Shown in pieces: positions 18,393 through 27,514 of a DNA stretch of 64,000 bases. Position 1 is the first letter of the stretch; each line of letters opens with the position of its first letter. Origin of the DNA: Betaproteobacteria bacterium (lineage in GTDB: Bacteria; Pseudomonadota; Gammaproteobacteria; Burkholderiales; Rhodocyclaceae); the NCBI GenBank assembly GCA_016709965.1, contig JADJLT010000006.1, positions 806,001 to 870,000 of the forward strand, given 5' to 3'. The notes beneath the pieces were generated by a model. The model was not told where the DNA came from and did no database searches. It was given only the letters and a program-made list of their open reading frames with translations. A program made the translations under genes and the position numbers.

Positions 18393-18827
18393 ATGCTGAG
18401 AGTTATCGCTATCGTTGGTATGTTGCTGGCCGGCAATGTCATGGCCGACGAACCGGCAATCGGACATGTCAAAAGCGTCATTGGCGATGCTTCGATTACC
18501 ACCGGCGAAAAAGTGCTCAAGGCCGAGGTCGGCTCCCAGATTCATCAGGGCAGTGTGCTGCAAACCGGCAAGAAGAGCAGCATGGGCGTCATTTTCAAGG
18601 ACGAGACTGTCATGTCGTTTGGCGCCGACACGCGCTTCACAGTCGATGAATATGTGTACGCGCCAGCTCAGGGCAAGCTCAAATTCAGCAGCAAAATGAC
18701 CAAGGGTAGCCTGAACTATGTATCCGGCGTCATCGAAAAACTGAAGCCCGACGCGGTCACCGTCGGCACGCCTACCGGCATCATCGGCGTGCGCGGTACG
18801 CAGTTCCTGCTGAAAGTGGAAGAATGA
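18393..18827 (+). CDS. FecR-domain exported protein
   Basis: Protein of 144 aa: signal peptide about 1-22 (LRVIAIVGMLLAGNVMA) and one FecR domain with GSQIHQGSVLQTGKKSSMGV, FKDETVMSFG and the closing TPTGIIGVRGTQF. The start ATG 18393 has GGAGAG upstream. Its stop overlaps the next start in ATGA, so it is translationally coupled to the OmpA lipoprotein. FecR proteins of this short type, without an anti-sigma region, are commonly found with CHASE2 cyclases and OmpA proteins; they probably act in the periplasm as part of the sensor. Precise role unknown. Confidence 0.82.
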   Translation: MLRVIAIVGMLLAGNVMADEPAIGHVKSVIGDASITTGEKVLKAEVGSQIHQGSVLQTGKKSSMGVIFKDETVMSFGADTRFTVDEYVYAPAQGKLKFSSKMTKGSLNYVSGVIEKLKPDAVTVGTPTGIIGVRGTQFLLKVEE

Positions 18828-19429
18828 GTACCCTTGCGCGCATGGGTTCCAGGTCCTGGCTTGCCCGTTGGGTATTGATTCTGGCCGTGATGCTGCTCGG
18901 CGGATGCGCTTCGAAATCCTATGTCGTACTGATTCCCAGCCCGGATGGCTCGGTAGGTGAAGTCGTCGTCAAGGGTTCAAAAGGCGAACAGGTTCTGAAC
19001 AAGGCTGGCCAGGCCGGGTTGCTTGACGGCAGTCCGTTGCGAGTTGATGAGCGGCAGGTCAAGGAAGACTTCGGCGACACCATTGCGGCCTTGCCCAGGA
19101 TACCCGTGCGTTTCTTGCTGTATTTCTCGACCGGAATAACGCTGACCGCCGAGTCGCAATCGTTGATTCCGAAAATAATTGCCGACGCCAAAACCAGACC
19201 GGCTGTCGATATATCGGTCATCGGCCACACGGATACGCTTTATACCGATGACTACAATAACCAGCTCGCTTTGAGGCGCGCCACCAAAGTATCCGAGTTG
19301 CTCACGGAAAAAGGGCTGAAAGCCAATTCCATGACCATTGAGTCTCATGGCAAAAAGAATCTTCTGGTGCAGACCCCGGACAATACCTGGGAGCCCAAAA
19401 ACCGGCGTGTCGAAGTGTCTATTCGCTGA
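18824..19429 (+). CDS. OmpA-family peptidoglycan-binding lipoprotein
   Basis: Protein of 201 aa with a lipoprotein signal ending LLGGC at about residue 28 and an OmpA C-terminal domain about 90-200: LYFSTGITLT, SVIGHTDTLYTDDYNNQLALRRA and PKNRRVEVSIR. It should be anchored in the outer membrane and bind peptidoglycan. It overlaps fecR by 4 bp and is followed 53 bp later by the CHASE2 cyclase, so the three genes probably make one envelope-sensing unit. Confidence 0.83.
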   Translation: MSTLARMGSRSWLARWVLILAVMLLGGCASKSYVVLIPSPDGSVGEVVVKGSKGEQVLNKAGQAGLLDGSPLRVDERQVKEDFGDTIAALPRIPVRFLLYFSTGITLTAESQSLIPKIIADAKTRPAVDISVIGHTDTLYTDDYNNQLALRRATKVSELLTEKGLKANSMTIESHGKKNLLVQTPDNTWEPKNRRVEVSIR

Positions 19430-19482
19430 GGCTTGATTTGGGCGGATCGTCCGCCAGGCTCAAGCGCCATGTTCAGTCATAA

Positions 19483-21735
19483 ATGTCGCACATTATTTTC
19501 AGGGTGCGCAGCGTTCCGGCAGGGGATTCATTGTCGACAGCTCAAGTCTCGACGGGGTTTCTGAAGAATACGGTGCTGCAGCGCCTGGGTGTCTTGTTGC
19601 CCATATTTTCGGTGGCGCTGGGACTGGGACTGCTGATCCTGGACCCGCTACCAATGCAGACGCTGCGTAACAACGTGTTTGACCAGTATCAGCGCTGGTA
19701 TCCCCGTCCTTATGTCGACGTTCCAGTACGCATCGTGGATATCGATGAAGAGACGCTGGCCCGCCTCGGTCAATGGCCGTGGCCAAGAACGCGTCTGGCT
19801 GAGCTGGTCGAACGTCTAAGCGATGCGGGAGTCGCGGCTGTCGGCTTCGACGTATTGCTGGCTGAGGCGGATCGAACCTCGCCAAACGCCATGGCGAAAC
19901 TCTGGCAACTGAGCGGGGCGACCCTAAAGAATCTGAATGCTTTGCCGGATCATGATCAGGTGCTCGCCAAAAGCATGCAGGGGGCAGAAGTAATCCTCGG
20001 GTTTGTGCTGCAGCATGGACTGGCGGGTGAGCAAAAAGACGACGGAATCACCGGTGTTGATGCGTCGGTTCTGGCGCACAGCCCATTCCGCTATATCAAC
20101 GCCGGTGACGATCCAACCGGGCAGTTGCACGCCTTCAATTCAGTGATTCCGGCCAGGCCGGAACTGGAAGCTGAAGCGCGGGGCAACGGCGCCTTGAATT
20201 TTCTTGCCGACAGCGATGGCATTGTCCGTCGTGTGCCACTGGTGTTGAGCCTGAGCAGCCAGCCGGTGCCCAGTATCGCGGCCGAAGTTCTACGCGTCGC
20301 ACAAGGTGAGCAGAACTATTTTCTCAAGGCGGCTCAGTACGGGCATGGCATGTCGGAGATTCGCATCGGCAGCTTCAGTATTCCGACGACCGCACAGGGC
20401 GAAGTCTGGGTGCATTATTCGCGACCAGTCGCCAATCGATATTTACCGGCGTGGAAACTTCTTGCCGGCGAGGTGCCGGATAGCTTGCTGGCCGGCAGTA
20501 TTGTGTTTGTGGGTAGTTCCGCCCAGGGCTTGATGGATCTCCGTTTCAGTCCGCTCGGCGGAGCGATGCCCGGGGTGGAGGCCCATGCCCAGGCCGTTGA
20601 ACAGATTCTTTCCGGACAAACTCTCGCGCGCCCGGACTGGGCGAAGGGCGCCGAAGTCGTTGCCATCATTATTGGTGGGGTCGCCATTTCTTTCCTGGCC
20701 ATTCGTGCCCGAGCCATGGCTGCAGCAATCGCCACCATTGCCTTTCTATCGATGGCATTGGCCGGCGGCTGGTACGCATTCCGCGAACATGCGCTGTTGA
20801 TCAACACCGTCACGCCTTCGTTGATTTTTGCGTTGGCATTCGTGCTCGGTAGCCTGATCCATCATTTCATCAGCGAGCGCGAGCAGCGGTGGATCAAGGC
20901 GGTGTTTTCCCGCTATGTATCGCCAAATCGGGTCGAGTATCTGGTCCATCACCCGGAGGCCTTGGGCCTGGGCGGAAAGCGTCAGGAATGCAGTTTCGTA
21001 TTCACCGATCTGGCGAATTTTACGAGACTGATGGAAAGCATTGACCCAGCGGATGCGGTGTCCTTGCTGAATACCTATCTCGACGAGATGGTGGCCATCG
21101 CCTTTCATTACGAAGGGACGCTGGACCGGATTGTTGGCGATGCTGTGGTGATCATGTTTTCTGCCCCGGTTGAGCAACCGGATCATCGCTCGCGAGCGCT
21201 CGCCTGCGCGCTCGCGATGGATGAATTTGCCACTGGCTATGCCGGAAAACTGAATGCCGAAGGGGTCGATTTTGGTGTCACGCGTATCGGTATTCACTCC
21301 GGTCAGGTGATTGTCGGGAATTTTGGTGGATCAAGCATGTTCGACTACCGGGCGCTGGGCGATCCGGTCAATACCGCCTCGCGTCTGGAAAGCGCCAACA
21401 AGCAGATCGGTACCAACATCTGCATCTCTGCAGCCACGCTGTCCGGTTGTCCGGATGCGCTGGTCCGACCGATAGGGCACCTGATGTTGAAAGGCAAGAC
21501 GGAGGCGATCGAGGTGTTCGAACCGCTGGTTGCCGAGCGCGAGAAACGCTATGCGTCGCGGACGGAGTATCTGATGGCCTACGATCAGTTGTCGGTTCCG
21601 GGGGAGGATGATCTGGCAAGGGCATTGTTTTCGGTGTTGGCCAGTCGTTATCCGCTGGACCCACTAGTGAATCTGTATCACCGTAGACTGGAGCGAGGTG
21701 AATACGGAAATCTGATATTGATGGCGGAGAAGTGA
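19483..21735 (+). CDS. CHASE2 adenylate/guanylate cyclase
   Basis: Class III cyclase of 750 aa. TM1 about 38-55; extracytoplasmic CHASE2 sensor about 60-385 (VDIDEETLARLGQWPWPRT, then GIVRRVPLVL); three TM helices about 388-460; cytoplasmic cyclase domain about 495-680. The two metal-binding aspartates are present (D509 in VFTDLANFT and D553 in IVGDAVVIMF), as are the transition-state Asn and Arg (DPVNTASRLE). The usual substrate-selecting lysine position reads DRIVGD, with Arg instead of Lys, so ATP versus GTP preference is uncertain. The antiporter gene starts 1 bp after the stop. The product is probably cAMP, which could act on the two cNMP-binding proteins flanking it. Confidence 0.86.
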   Translation: MSHIIFRVRSVPAGDSLSTAQVSTGFLKNTVLQRLGVLLPIFSVALGLGLLILDPLPMQTLRNNVFDQYQRWYPRPYVDVPVRIVDIDEETLARLGQWPWPRTRLAELVERLSDAGVAAVGFDVLLAEADRTSPNAMAKLWQLSGATLKNLNALPDHDQVLAKSMQGAEVILGFVLQHGLAGEQKDDGITGVDASVLAHSPFRYINAGDDPTGQLHAFNSVIPARPELEAEARGNGALNFLADSDGIVRRVPLVLSLSSQPVPSIAAEVLRVAQGEQNYFLKAAQYGHGMSEIRIGSFSIPTTAQGEVWVHYSRPVANRYLPAWKLLAGEVPDSLLAGSIVFVGSSAQGLMDLRFSPLGGAMPGVEAHAQAVEQILSGQTLARPDWAKGAEVVAIIIGGVAISFLAIRARAMAAAIATIAFLSMALAGGWYAFREHALLINTVTPSLIFALAFVLGSLIHHFISEREQRWIKAVFSRYVSPNRVEYLVHHPEALGLGGKRQECSFVFTDLANFTRLMESIDPADAVSLLNTYLDEMVAIAFHYEGTLDRIVGDAVVIMFSAPVEQPDHRSRALACALAMDEFATGYAGKLNAEGVDFGVTRIGIHSGQVIVGNFGGSSMFDYRALGDPVNTASRLESANKQIGTNICISAATLSGCPDALVRPIGHLMLKGKTEAIEVFEPLVAEREKRYASRTEYLMAYDQLSVPGEDDLARALFSVLASRYPLDPLVNLYHRRLERGEYGNLILMAEK

Positions 21736-21736
21736 A

Positions 21737-24181
21737 ATGGCTTCGCTACCGGTTTCCGTACTCGGCTTCGCCTTGCTGCTGGCGCTGGTTGCGGGCACCG
21801 AGCCGATAGCGCGTCGCGTCGGCTTGCCGTTGTCCATCGTGTTGGTGATCGTCGGCACGGCGCTTGGCTTTGCCATGAAAGGCGAACACCTGGCGCTGAA
21901 CGCATCGCTGACAATTTCCAGCGATGCTTTTCTCTACCTGTTTCTCCCCATTCTGCTATTCGAGACGGCGATCGACATTGATGTTCGGCGCTTGTTGGCG
22001 GATATCGGGCCGATCCTGCTTCTCGCCGTGGCGGCGGTACTGGCCTGCACCGTGGTCGTCGGGTTTTCACTGGCGGCCATGTCGGACTACGATCTGGTGG
22101 CCTGCCTTCTGCTGGCAGCCATCGTGTCGACGACCGACCCGGTGGCGGTCGTCGCACTGTTCAAGAACCTTAGCGTTCCCCATCGCTTGACCCTGCTGGT
22201 AGAGGGGGAGAGCCTGTTCAATGATGCGGCCGCCATCGCATTATTCTCGGTACTGATGGCAATGCTGACGCAAGGTACCGGCGATTGGCCCAATGCGGCC
22301 GAATCATTTTTACGCGGATTTTCGGGCGGCATGCTCGTCGGACTGGTGCTTGCGGCGTTGTCGACCCACTTGCTGACCTTGCTGCCAGGCCAGCGAATGG
22401 CGGAAGTGACCGTCACGGTAACGGTTGCCTACCTTGCCTTCGTGATCGGCGAACTGGTCTTTCGTGTCTCGGGCGTGGTGGCGGTGGTATGCGCGGCACT
22501 GGTCTTTTCCTATGACGGGCGTACCCGCGTATCGCCAGAAACATGGTCGTTTCTCGCGCGGATATGGAAACAACTGGGCTATTGGGCCAGCTCGCTGCTT
22601 TTTCTGCTGGCCGCCCTGCGTATTCCTGACATGCTCTCCGAAGCCAGAATGCCGGACCTCGTCATGCTCGGCGGGCTGGTGCTGAGCGCACTGGTCGCCC
22701 GGGGTCTTGTGGTCTTTGGCTTCATGCCGCTGATGAGCGCGCTGGGCATGGCGCAAAAGGTGGAATTGGGGCTGCGCCTGGTGATCTTGTGGGGTGGTTT
22801 GCGAGGTGCTGTTTCACTGGCCCTGGCCCTCGCGGTCCTCGAACATCCGGCCGTGCCGCCGGAGGTCAAGCGACTGGTATCGACGCTGGTTACAGCCTTC
22901 GTGCTTTTCACGCTGTTTGTGAACGGACTCACGCTTCGGCCATTGATTCGTCGCCTTGGAATCGACCGATTGCCGCCGGTTGATCGATTCCTGCGCAGCC
23001 GGGCGATTGCACATGGTTTAGGCACGGTCAAGCAGCGACTCTCGGCGGCTGGCAAGCAATACCGTATCGATTCGGCTGCACAGCAAAGCCTGGGTGAACG
23101 CTATACCCAACGCCTGGCGGAATCGGAGGTCTTGTTCGAATCGGACAATCACCTGTCTGAGGATGAATGTTTGCAGGCTGCATTGGTGGCAGCAGCCCGG
23201 CGTGAGCAGGCGTTGCATTTGCAGCATTATCGGGAACGCATCGTATCAGGCCGGATTGTTCGTAATCTGGTGGCCCATGCTTATCACCTGGAAGACGGTG
23301 CCAGATCCGAGGGGCAAAGCGGCTATGAGCTCGCAGCCAAGCGCGAGTTGGCGTTTCCGCTGCTTTTCCGCGCATCGGTTGAAGTTCAGCGCAGGCTCGG
23401 CTGGCAGGGCTGGCTGGCGAGCGGTCTGGCTGATCGACTTGAAACCTTGTTGGTCGGGCGGGCGACGATGCATGGCCTGCTGGGTTTTGCCGAGGACCGT
23501 ATTCCCGAAATGCTCGGTTCGCAAGCGGCCGAGTCATTGATCGCCGTGCTGCAGCAACGCCTCCTGGCAATCGAAGACGCGCTTGCCGCCTTGCGTCTGC
23601 AATATGGCGAATTTGCCGAGAAAATGCAGATCTGTTATCTGGAGCGCGCGGCATTGCGCATAGAGCACGCTGAATACCTGCGTTTGTTCAATGAAGCCGT
23701 GGTCAGCAAGGAGGTTCTGCGCGAGCTGCTCGGTGATCTTGGCGGGCGCTGGCGAAGCGCCAATCGACGTCCGCCGCTGGACCTTCGGCTAAGTCCTCAA
23801 GCCATGCTGATTCGAGTGCCGCTCTTTCAAACCCTGGCGCCGTCATTGCTGGAGTCGATTGCCGCAACATTGAAGCCGCGTTTCGTGTTGCCGGGTGAAA
23901 AGATCATCAACAAGGGTGATCGCGGGCAGGAAATGTTCTTCATCGCTTCCGGTGCGCTGGAAGTGGCGCTCCCCGGCCAGGTCCAACGACTGGGCTCCGG
24001 GGATTTTTTCGGTGAATTGGCCTTGTTGAGTCAGGTGCCCCGGACCGCGGACGTGACGGCGATGGGTTTTTGTGAACTACTGGTGATGACGGGCAGTGAT
24101 TTTGCCCGGCTTCTTGCCAAGGATAGGAATCTGGAAGCGCAGGTTGCCGAACTGGCCAGGATACGACTGGCGCGAGGCTGA
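21737..24181 (+). CDS. CPA1-type Na+/H+ antiporter with C-terminal cNMP-binding domain
   Basis: Protein of 814 aa. About 12 membrane helices in residues 5-410, with CPA1 ion-path motifs STTDPVAVVALF and EGESLFNDAAAIALF. A long soluble helical tail about 430-690 follows, then a cyclic-nucleotide-binding domain about 690-805 (GDRGQEMFFIASGALEV, GDFFGELALLSQVPRTADV). It exchanges Na+ or K+ for H+ at the inner membrane, presumably gated by cNMP. It starts 1 bp after the cyclase stop, so ligand synthesis and target are co-expressed. Plant-type and some bacterial CPA1 exchangers have similar tails; the specificity of this one is not readable. Confidence 0.87.
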   Translation: MASLPVSVLGFALLLALVAGTEPIARRVGLPLSIVLVIVGTALGFAMKGEHLALNASLTISSDAFLYLFLPILLFETAIDIDVRRLLADIGPILLLAVAAVLACTVVVGFSLAAMSDYDLVACLLLAAIVSTTDPVAVVALFKNLSVPHRLTLLVEGESLFNDAAAIALFSVLMAMLTQGTGDWPNAAESFLRGFSGGMLVGLVLAALSTHLLTLLPGQRMAEVTVTVTVAYLAFVIGELVFRVSGVVAVVCAALVFSYDGRTRVSPETWSFLARIWKQLGYWASSLLFLLAALRIPDMLSEARMPDLVMLGGLVLSALVARGLVVFGFMPLMSALGMAQKVELGLRLVILWGGLRGAVSLALALAVLEHPAVPPEVKRLVSTLVTAFVLFTLFVNGLTLRPLIRRLGIDRLPPVDRFLRSRAIAHGLGTVKQRLSAAGKQYRIDSAAQQSLGERYTQRLAESEVLFESDNHLSEDECLQAALVAAARREQALHLQHYRERIVSGRIVRNLVAHAYHLEDGARSEGQSGYELAAKRELAFPLLFRASVEVQRRLGWQGWLASGLADRLETLLVGRATMHGLLGFAEDRIPEMLGSQAAESLIAVLQQRLLAIEDALAALRLQYGEFAEKMQICYLERAALRIEHAEYLRLFNEAVVSKEVLRELLGDLGGRWRSANRRPPLDLRLSPQAMLIRVPLFQTLAPSLLESIAATLKPRFVLPGEKIINKGDRGQEMFFIASGALEVALPGQVQRLGSGDFFGELALLSQVPRTADVTAMGFCELLVMTGSDFARLLAKDRNLEAQVAELARIRLARG

Positions 24182-24251
24182 GTGTGGCGCTGCGCTTCGG
24201 CGCTTCTAGCGCTTGGCTGAGCCAGTCTGTTTCAGAAATGATGCCTGCCGC

Positions 24252-24944
24252 TCAAACCGCCAGCGCTTCCCGAACTCCGTCCTGCGGCATGGTTTCACCG
24301 CGACCGCGCATGATGAACTCTCCGCGTTCCATCAGCAGGTACTGATCGGCCAGCGATTCGGCGAAGTCGTAGTACTGCTCGACGAGCAAAATCGCCATTT
24401 CGCCGGTTTCGGCCAGCATGCGGATGGCGCGTTCGATGTCCTTGATGATAGACGGCTGGATGCCTTCGGTGGGTTCGTCGAGGATCAGCAGCTTCGGTCC
24501 CATGGCCAGCGCCCGGCCGATGGCCAGTTGCTGTTGCTGGCCACCGGAGAGGTCGCCGCCACGGCGGTGCATCATCTGCTTCAGGACCGGGAACATATCG
24601 AAAATGCGCTGCGGAATCGGCGTGCTGCCGGGCTTGGTGGCCAGGCCCATCAGCAGGTTTTCCTCGACGGTGAGGCGCGGGAATATCTCGCGGCCTTGCG
24701 GTACGAAGCCGATGCCGGCCCTGACACGTTCGTGCGGCGGCAAGTGGGTGATGTCCTTGCCGTCAAAAGTGATGCTGCCCGACTTTGTTTTGACCAGGCC
24801 CATCAGGGATTTGAGCAGCGTCGTTTTACCGACGCCGTTGCGGCCGAGCAGGGTGGTGACTTCGCCGGTTTTGACCTCGAAGCTGAGGCCACGGAGGATG
24901 TGGCTGCCGCCGTAGGCTTGATTGAGGGTGTCGACTTTTAGCAT
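24252..24944 (-). CDS. urtE: Urea ABC transporter ATPase UrtE
   Basis: ATPase of 230 aa, second of the two ATP-binding subunits of the high-affinity urea importer. Walker A GRNGVGKTT, signature LSGGQQQQLAIG, Walker B KLLILDEPTEGIQ; the LivF/UrtE-type LLVEQYYDFA follows. It is the last urt gene and converges with the antiporter gene. It is separated from urtD by about 600 bp of repeats instead of the usual few bases. Confidence 0.92.
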   Translation of the reverse strand: MLKVDTLNQAYGGSHILRGLSFEVKTGEVTTLLGRNGVGKTTLLKSLMGLVKTKSGSITFDGKDITHLPPHERVRAGIGFVPQGREIFPRLTVEENLLMGLATKPGSTPIPQRIFDMFPVLKQMMHRRGGDLSGGQQQQLAIGRALAMGPKLLILDEPTEGIQPSIIKDIERAIRMLAETGEMAILLVEQYYDFAESLADQYLLMERGEFIMRGRGETMPQDGVREALAV

Positions 24945-24976
24945 ACTCGCTGCTCCTTGCAGGGGGGCTTGTTTTG

Positions 24977-25197
24977 CGTTGGGATTCCGCCCTTGCGGGG
25001 CGTCTTACTTTTTCTTGCTTCGCCAAGAAAAAGTAAGCAAAAAGAAGGCGACCCTGGGTCGGTGCCGGCTGCGCCGGTTCCCTGCGCTACTCGGGACTGG
25101 CGGGGGCTGCGGAACTCGGGCTGCGCCCTCAGACAGTCCTCACCCCTTTTCCGCCAGCCCCTGCGTTGCTCGGCACCTTCCAAGGGGCCCGGTAAGG
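24977..25197 (+). repeat. Left copy of a ~220 bp repeat, inverted relative to the copy at 25293-25510
   Basis: GC-rich repeat containing the palindromic segment TTACTTTTTCTTGCTTCGCC / AAGAAAAAGTAAG and then GGGTCGGTGCCGGCTGCGCC. The reverse complement of 25293-25510 follows the same order throughout. Members of this family are widespread in proteobacterial intergenic DNA as I recall and are often mis-annotated as small proteins. Together the arms form a long hairpin between urtD and urtE. Confidence 0.7.
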
Positions 25198-25216
25198 CGT
25201 CCGCGCCCGACCGGCA

Positions 25217-25258
25217 GATTTCATTTTTGGGCTTTTTTTCGGGTTGACCGTAGGAATC
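25217..25258 (-). repeat. Dispersed CGGTCAACCGG element between the two inverted repeat arms
   Basis: Plus strand reads ATTTCATTTTTGGGC, then TTTTTTTCGGGTTGACCGTA and GGAATC. It is the reverse of the intergenic consensus with one core change (GGGTTGACC). Confidence 0.65.
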
Positions 25259-25292
25259 GATTTTTTCGGCAACACGGTTGAACCCGGACGCC

Positions 25293-25510
25293 TTTCGGGT
25301 CCCCGTGGAAGGCGCTGAGCAACGCAGGAATGCCGGGGGCAGTCGGCTGGCGTTGTCTGAGCCGCAGGCGAGTTTAGCCAGCCGCCCGGCGTTCCGAGTA
25401 GCGCAAGGGACCGGCGCAGCCGGCGCCGACCCGGGGGTCGCCTTTTCTTTGGCTACTTTCTTTTGGCGAAGCAAAAGAAAGTACGCCCGCCAACAGGGCG
25501 GAAACCCAAG
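25293..25510 (-). repeat. Right copy of the ~220 bp repeat, inverted
   Basis: Inverted partner of 24977-25197: CGGCGCAGCCGGCGCCGACC, then a CTTTCTTTTGGCGAAGCAAA palindrome and GTACGCCCGCC. A frame through both arms encodes a protein-like string, but it is explained by the repeat. Confidence 0.7.
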
Positions 25511-25547
25511 CTCGAGAACGGGAAAGGGAAAGGGAAAGTTCACCCAC

Positions 25548-26381
25548 TCAGCGCCCAAGATAAACCTCAATCACCCGTTGATCATTCTGCACCGTCGCCA
25601 GATCCCCCTCCGCCAGCACCGATCCCTCGTGCAGCACGGTGACGAGACCACCCAGCTTCTCAACAAACGCCATGTCATGCTCAACCACGACCAGTGAATG
25701 CTTGCCGGCCAGCGAAACGAAAAGGTCAGCCGTCCGCATCGTTTCGTCGTCGGTCATGCCAGCCACCGGCTCGTCCAGCAGCAAAAGCTTCGGTTCCTGC
25801 ATCAGCAGCATGCCGATTTCCAGCCATTGTTTCTGTCCGTGCGAGAGCAGCCCGGCCTGCCGGTCGGCTTCCTTGTCGAGGCGGATCATGCGCAGGGTTT
25901 CTGCAATGCGGTCCCGCTCGTCGCCGGCCAGCCAGGCCATCAGGCTTTTCCAGACGCGCTTGTCGGTCTTCATGGCCAGTTCGAGGTTTTCGAACACCGT
26001 GTGCTGCTCGAAGATGGTCGGCTTCTGAAACTTGCGGCCGATGCCGACGTGGGCGATTTCCGGTTCGGTCAGGCGGGTCAGGTCGATGGTCTGGCCGAAG
26101 AAGGCCTTGCCGGAATCGGGCCGGGTCTTGCCGGTGATGACGTCCATCATCGTTGTCTTGCCGGCGCCGTTCGGGCCGATGATGCAGCGCAACTCGCCAG
26201 CGTTGATTGCCAGGTTCAGGTTGTTGAGTGCCTTGAAGCCGTCGAAGCTGACCGTGATGTCTTCGAGGTAGAGGGCGACGCCGTGCGATAAGTCGAGCTC
26301 GCCGGTGACGAAGTGGCCCATCTGGTCAATGCCGTCGCTGCCTTCCGGGCGTTCGTCCTCAAATAGATCGACTGTGTTCAT
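25548..26381 (-). CDS. urtD: Urea ABC transporter ATPase UrtD
   Basis: ATPase of 277 aa. Walker A GPNGAGKTT, signature LSHGQKQWLEIG, Walker B KLLLLDEPVAGM and the LivG/UrtD-like VVVEHDMAFVE. The start ATG 26381 overlaps the urtC stop as ATGA, so it is coupled to urtC; codons upstream of it are not family-like. The N-terminus carries about 35 extra acidic residues before the ABC domain. It couples ATP hydrolysis to urea import through UrtBC. Confidence 0.92.
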   Translation of the reverse strand: MNTVDLFEDERPEGSDGIDQMGHFVTGELDLSHGVALYLEDITVSFDGFKALNNLNLAINAGELRCIIGPNGAGKTTMMDVITGKTRPDSGKAFFGQTIDLTRLTEPEIAHVGIGRKFQKPTIFEQHTVFENLELAMKTDKRVWKSLMAWLAGDERDRIAETLRMIRLDKEADRQAGLLSHGQKQWLEIGMLLMQEPKLLLLDEPVAGMTDDETMRTADLFVSLAGKHSLVVVEHDMAFVEKLGGLVTVLHEGSVLAEGDLATVQNDQRVIEVYLGR

Positions 26382-27502
26382 GCCTCGGCTCCTTTCCGGC
26401 TTGCACGTTGTTCCATCAGTTTCTTCCACAGGCCGACCAGGCCTTGCGGCAGCATCAGCGTCACGACGATGAAGAGCAGGCCGAGGAAGAACAGCCAGTA
26501 TTCGGGGAAGCTGACGGTGAACCAGCTCTTGGCCAGATTGACCACGAAGGCGCCAATGATCGGCCCAATCAGCGTGCCGCGCCCGCCGACGGCAACCCAG
26601 ATGGCGATTTCGATGGAGTTGCCGGGTGACATTTCGGACGGGTTGATGATGCCAACCTGCGGGACGTACAAGGCGCCGGCTATCCCGCAGATGACGGCGG
26701 AGATCACCCAGATGGTCAGCTTGTACCAGAGCGGATTGTAGCCGATGAACATGACGCGGTTTTCTGCGTCGCGAATCGCCGTCAGCACGCGGCCAAACTT
26801 GGATTTGACCAGCCAGGCTGCAAAGATGATGGTCAAAGCCAGCGCAATCGCGGTCAGGCCGAACAACACCAGCCGGGTGCTATCCGACGTGACGTCGTAG
26901 CCCAGCACGCGCTTGAAATCGGTGAAGCCGTTGTTGCCGCCAAAGCCGGTTTCGTTGCGGAAAAAAAGCAGCATCGCGGCGTAAGTCAGCGCCTGGGTGA
27001 TGATCGAAAAATAGACGCCCTTGATGCGTGAGCGGAAAGCGAAGTAGCCGAAGACGAAGGCAACCAGCGCCGGCACCGCCATGACCAGGAAGGCCGCCCA
27101 GCCGAAGTGGTCGCTGCCGACCCAGAACCACGGCAGTTCCTTCCAGTCGAGGAAGACCATGAAGTCGGGCAGGTCGGAGCCATAGCTGCCATCGCGGCCG
27201 ATCTCGCGCATCAGATACATGCCGAAGGCGTAGCCGCCAAGCGCGAAAAACAGTCCGTGGCCGAGCGACAGGATGCCGCCGTAGCCCCAGATCAGGTCCA
27301 TGGCGACGGCAACCAGCGCGTAACACATGATCTTGCCGATCAGCGTGATGGCGTATGTGGAGACGTGCAGGGCGCTGCTTTCGGGAAAGTTGAGGTGGAG
27401 CACCGGAACAACGACCAGTGCGAGGGCAAGGAAGATGCCCAGCGCCAGCCAGCTTTTCTTGTCCAGCGAGGACAAAATTCGAAGGGTAAGAGGTTTGCGC
27501 AT
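26378..27502 (-). CDS. urtC: Urea ABC transporter permease UrtC
   Basis: LivM-type inner-membrane permease of 374 aa with about nine helices. Recognisable segments are WGYGGILSLGHGLFFALGGYA, the loop FGRVLTAIRDAENRVMFIGY and GGRGTLIGPIIGA. It forms the translocation channel with UrtB. It starts 12 bp after the urtB stop and overlaps urtD by 4 bp. Confidence 0.92.
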   Translation of the reverse strand: MRKPLTLRILSSLDKKSWLALGIFLALALVVVPVLHLNFPESSALHVSTYAITLIGKIMCYALVAVAMDLIWGYGGILSLGHGLFFALGGYAFGMYLMREIGRDGSYGSDLPDFMVFLDWKELPWFWVGSDHFGWAAFLVMAVPALVAFVFGYFAFRSRIKGVYFSIITQALTYAAMLLFFRNETGFGGNNGFTDFKRVLGYDVTSDSTRLVLFGLTAIALALTIIFAAWLVKSKFGRVLTAIRDAENRVMFIGYNPLWYKLTIWVISAVICGIAGALYVPQVGIINPSEMSPGNSIEIAIWVAVGGRGTLIGPIIGAFVVNLAKSWFTVSFPEYWLFFLGLLFIVVTLMLPQGLVGLWKKLMEQRASRKGAEA

Positions 27503-27514
27503 GTCGGTTCAGCC

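Noticed and set aside
24938..25570. Minus-strand frame of 210 codons between urtD and urtE
   Set aside because: It is produced by the long inverted repeat; both arms give the same protein-like wording, typical of mis-annotated repeats.
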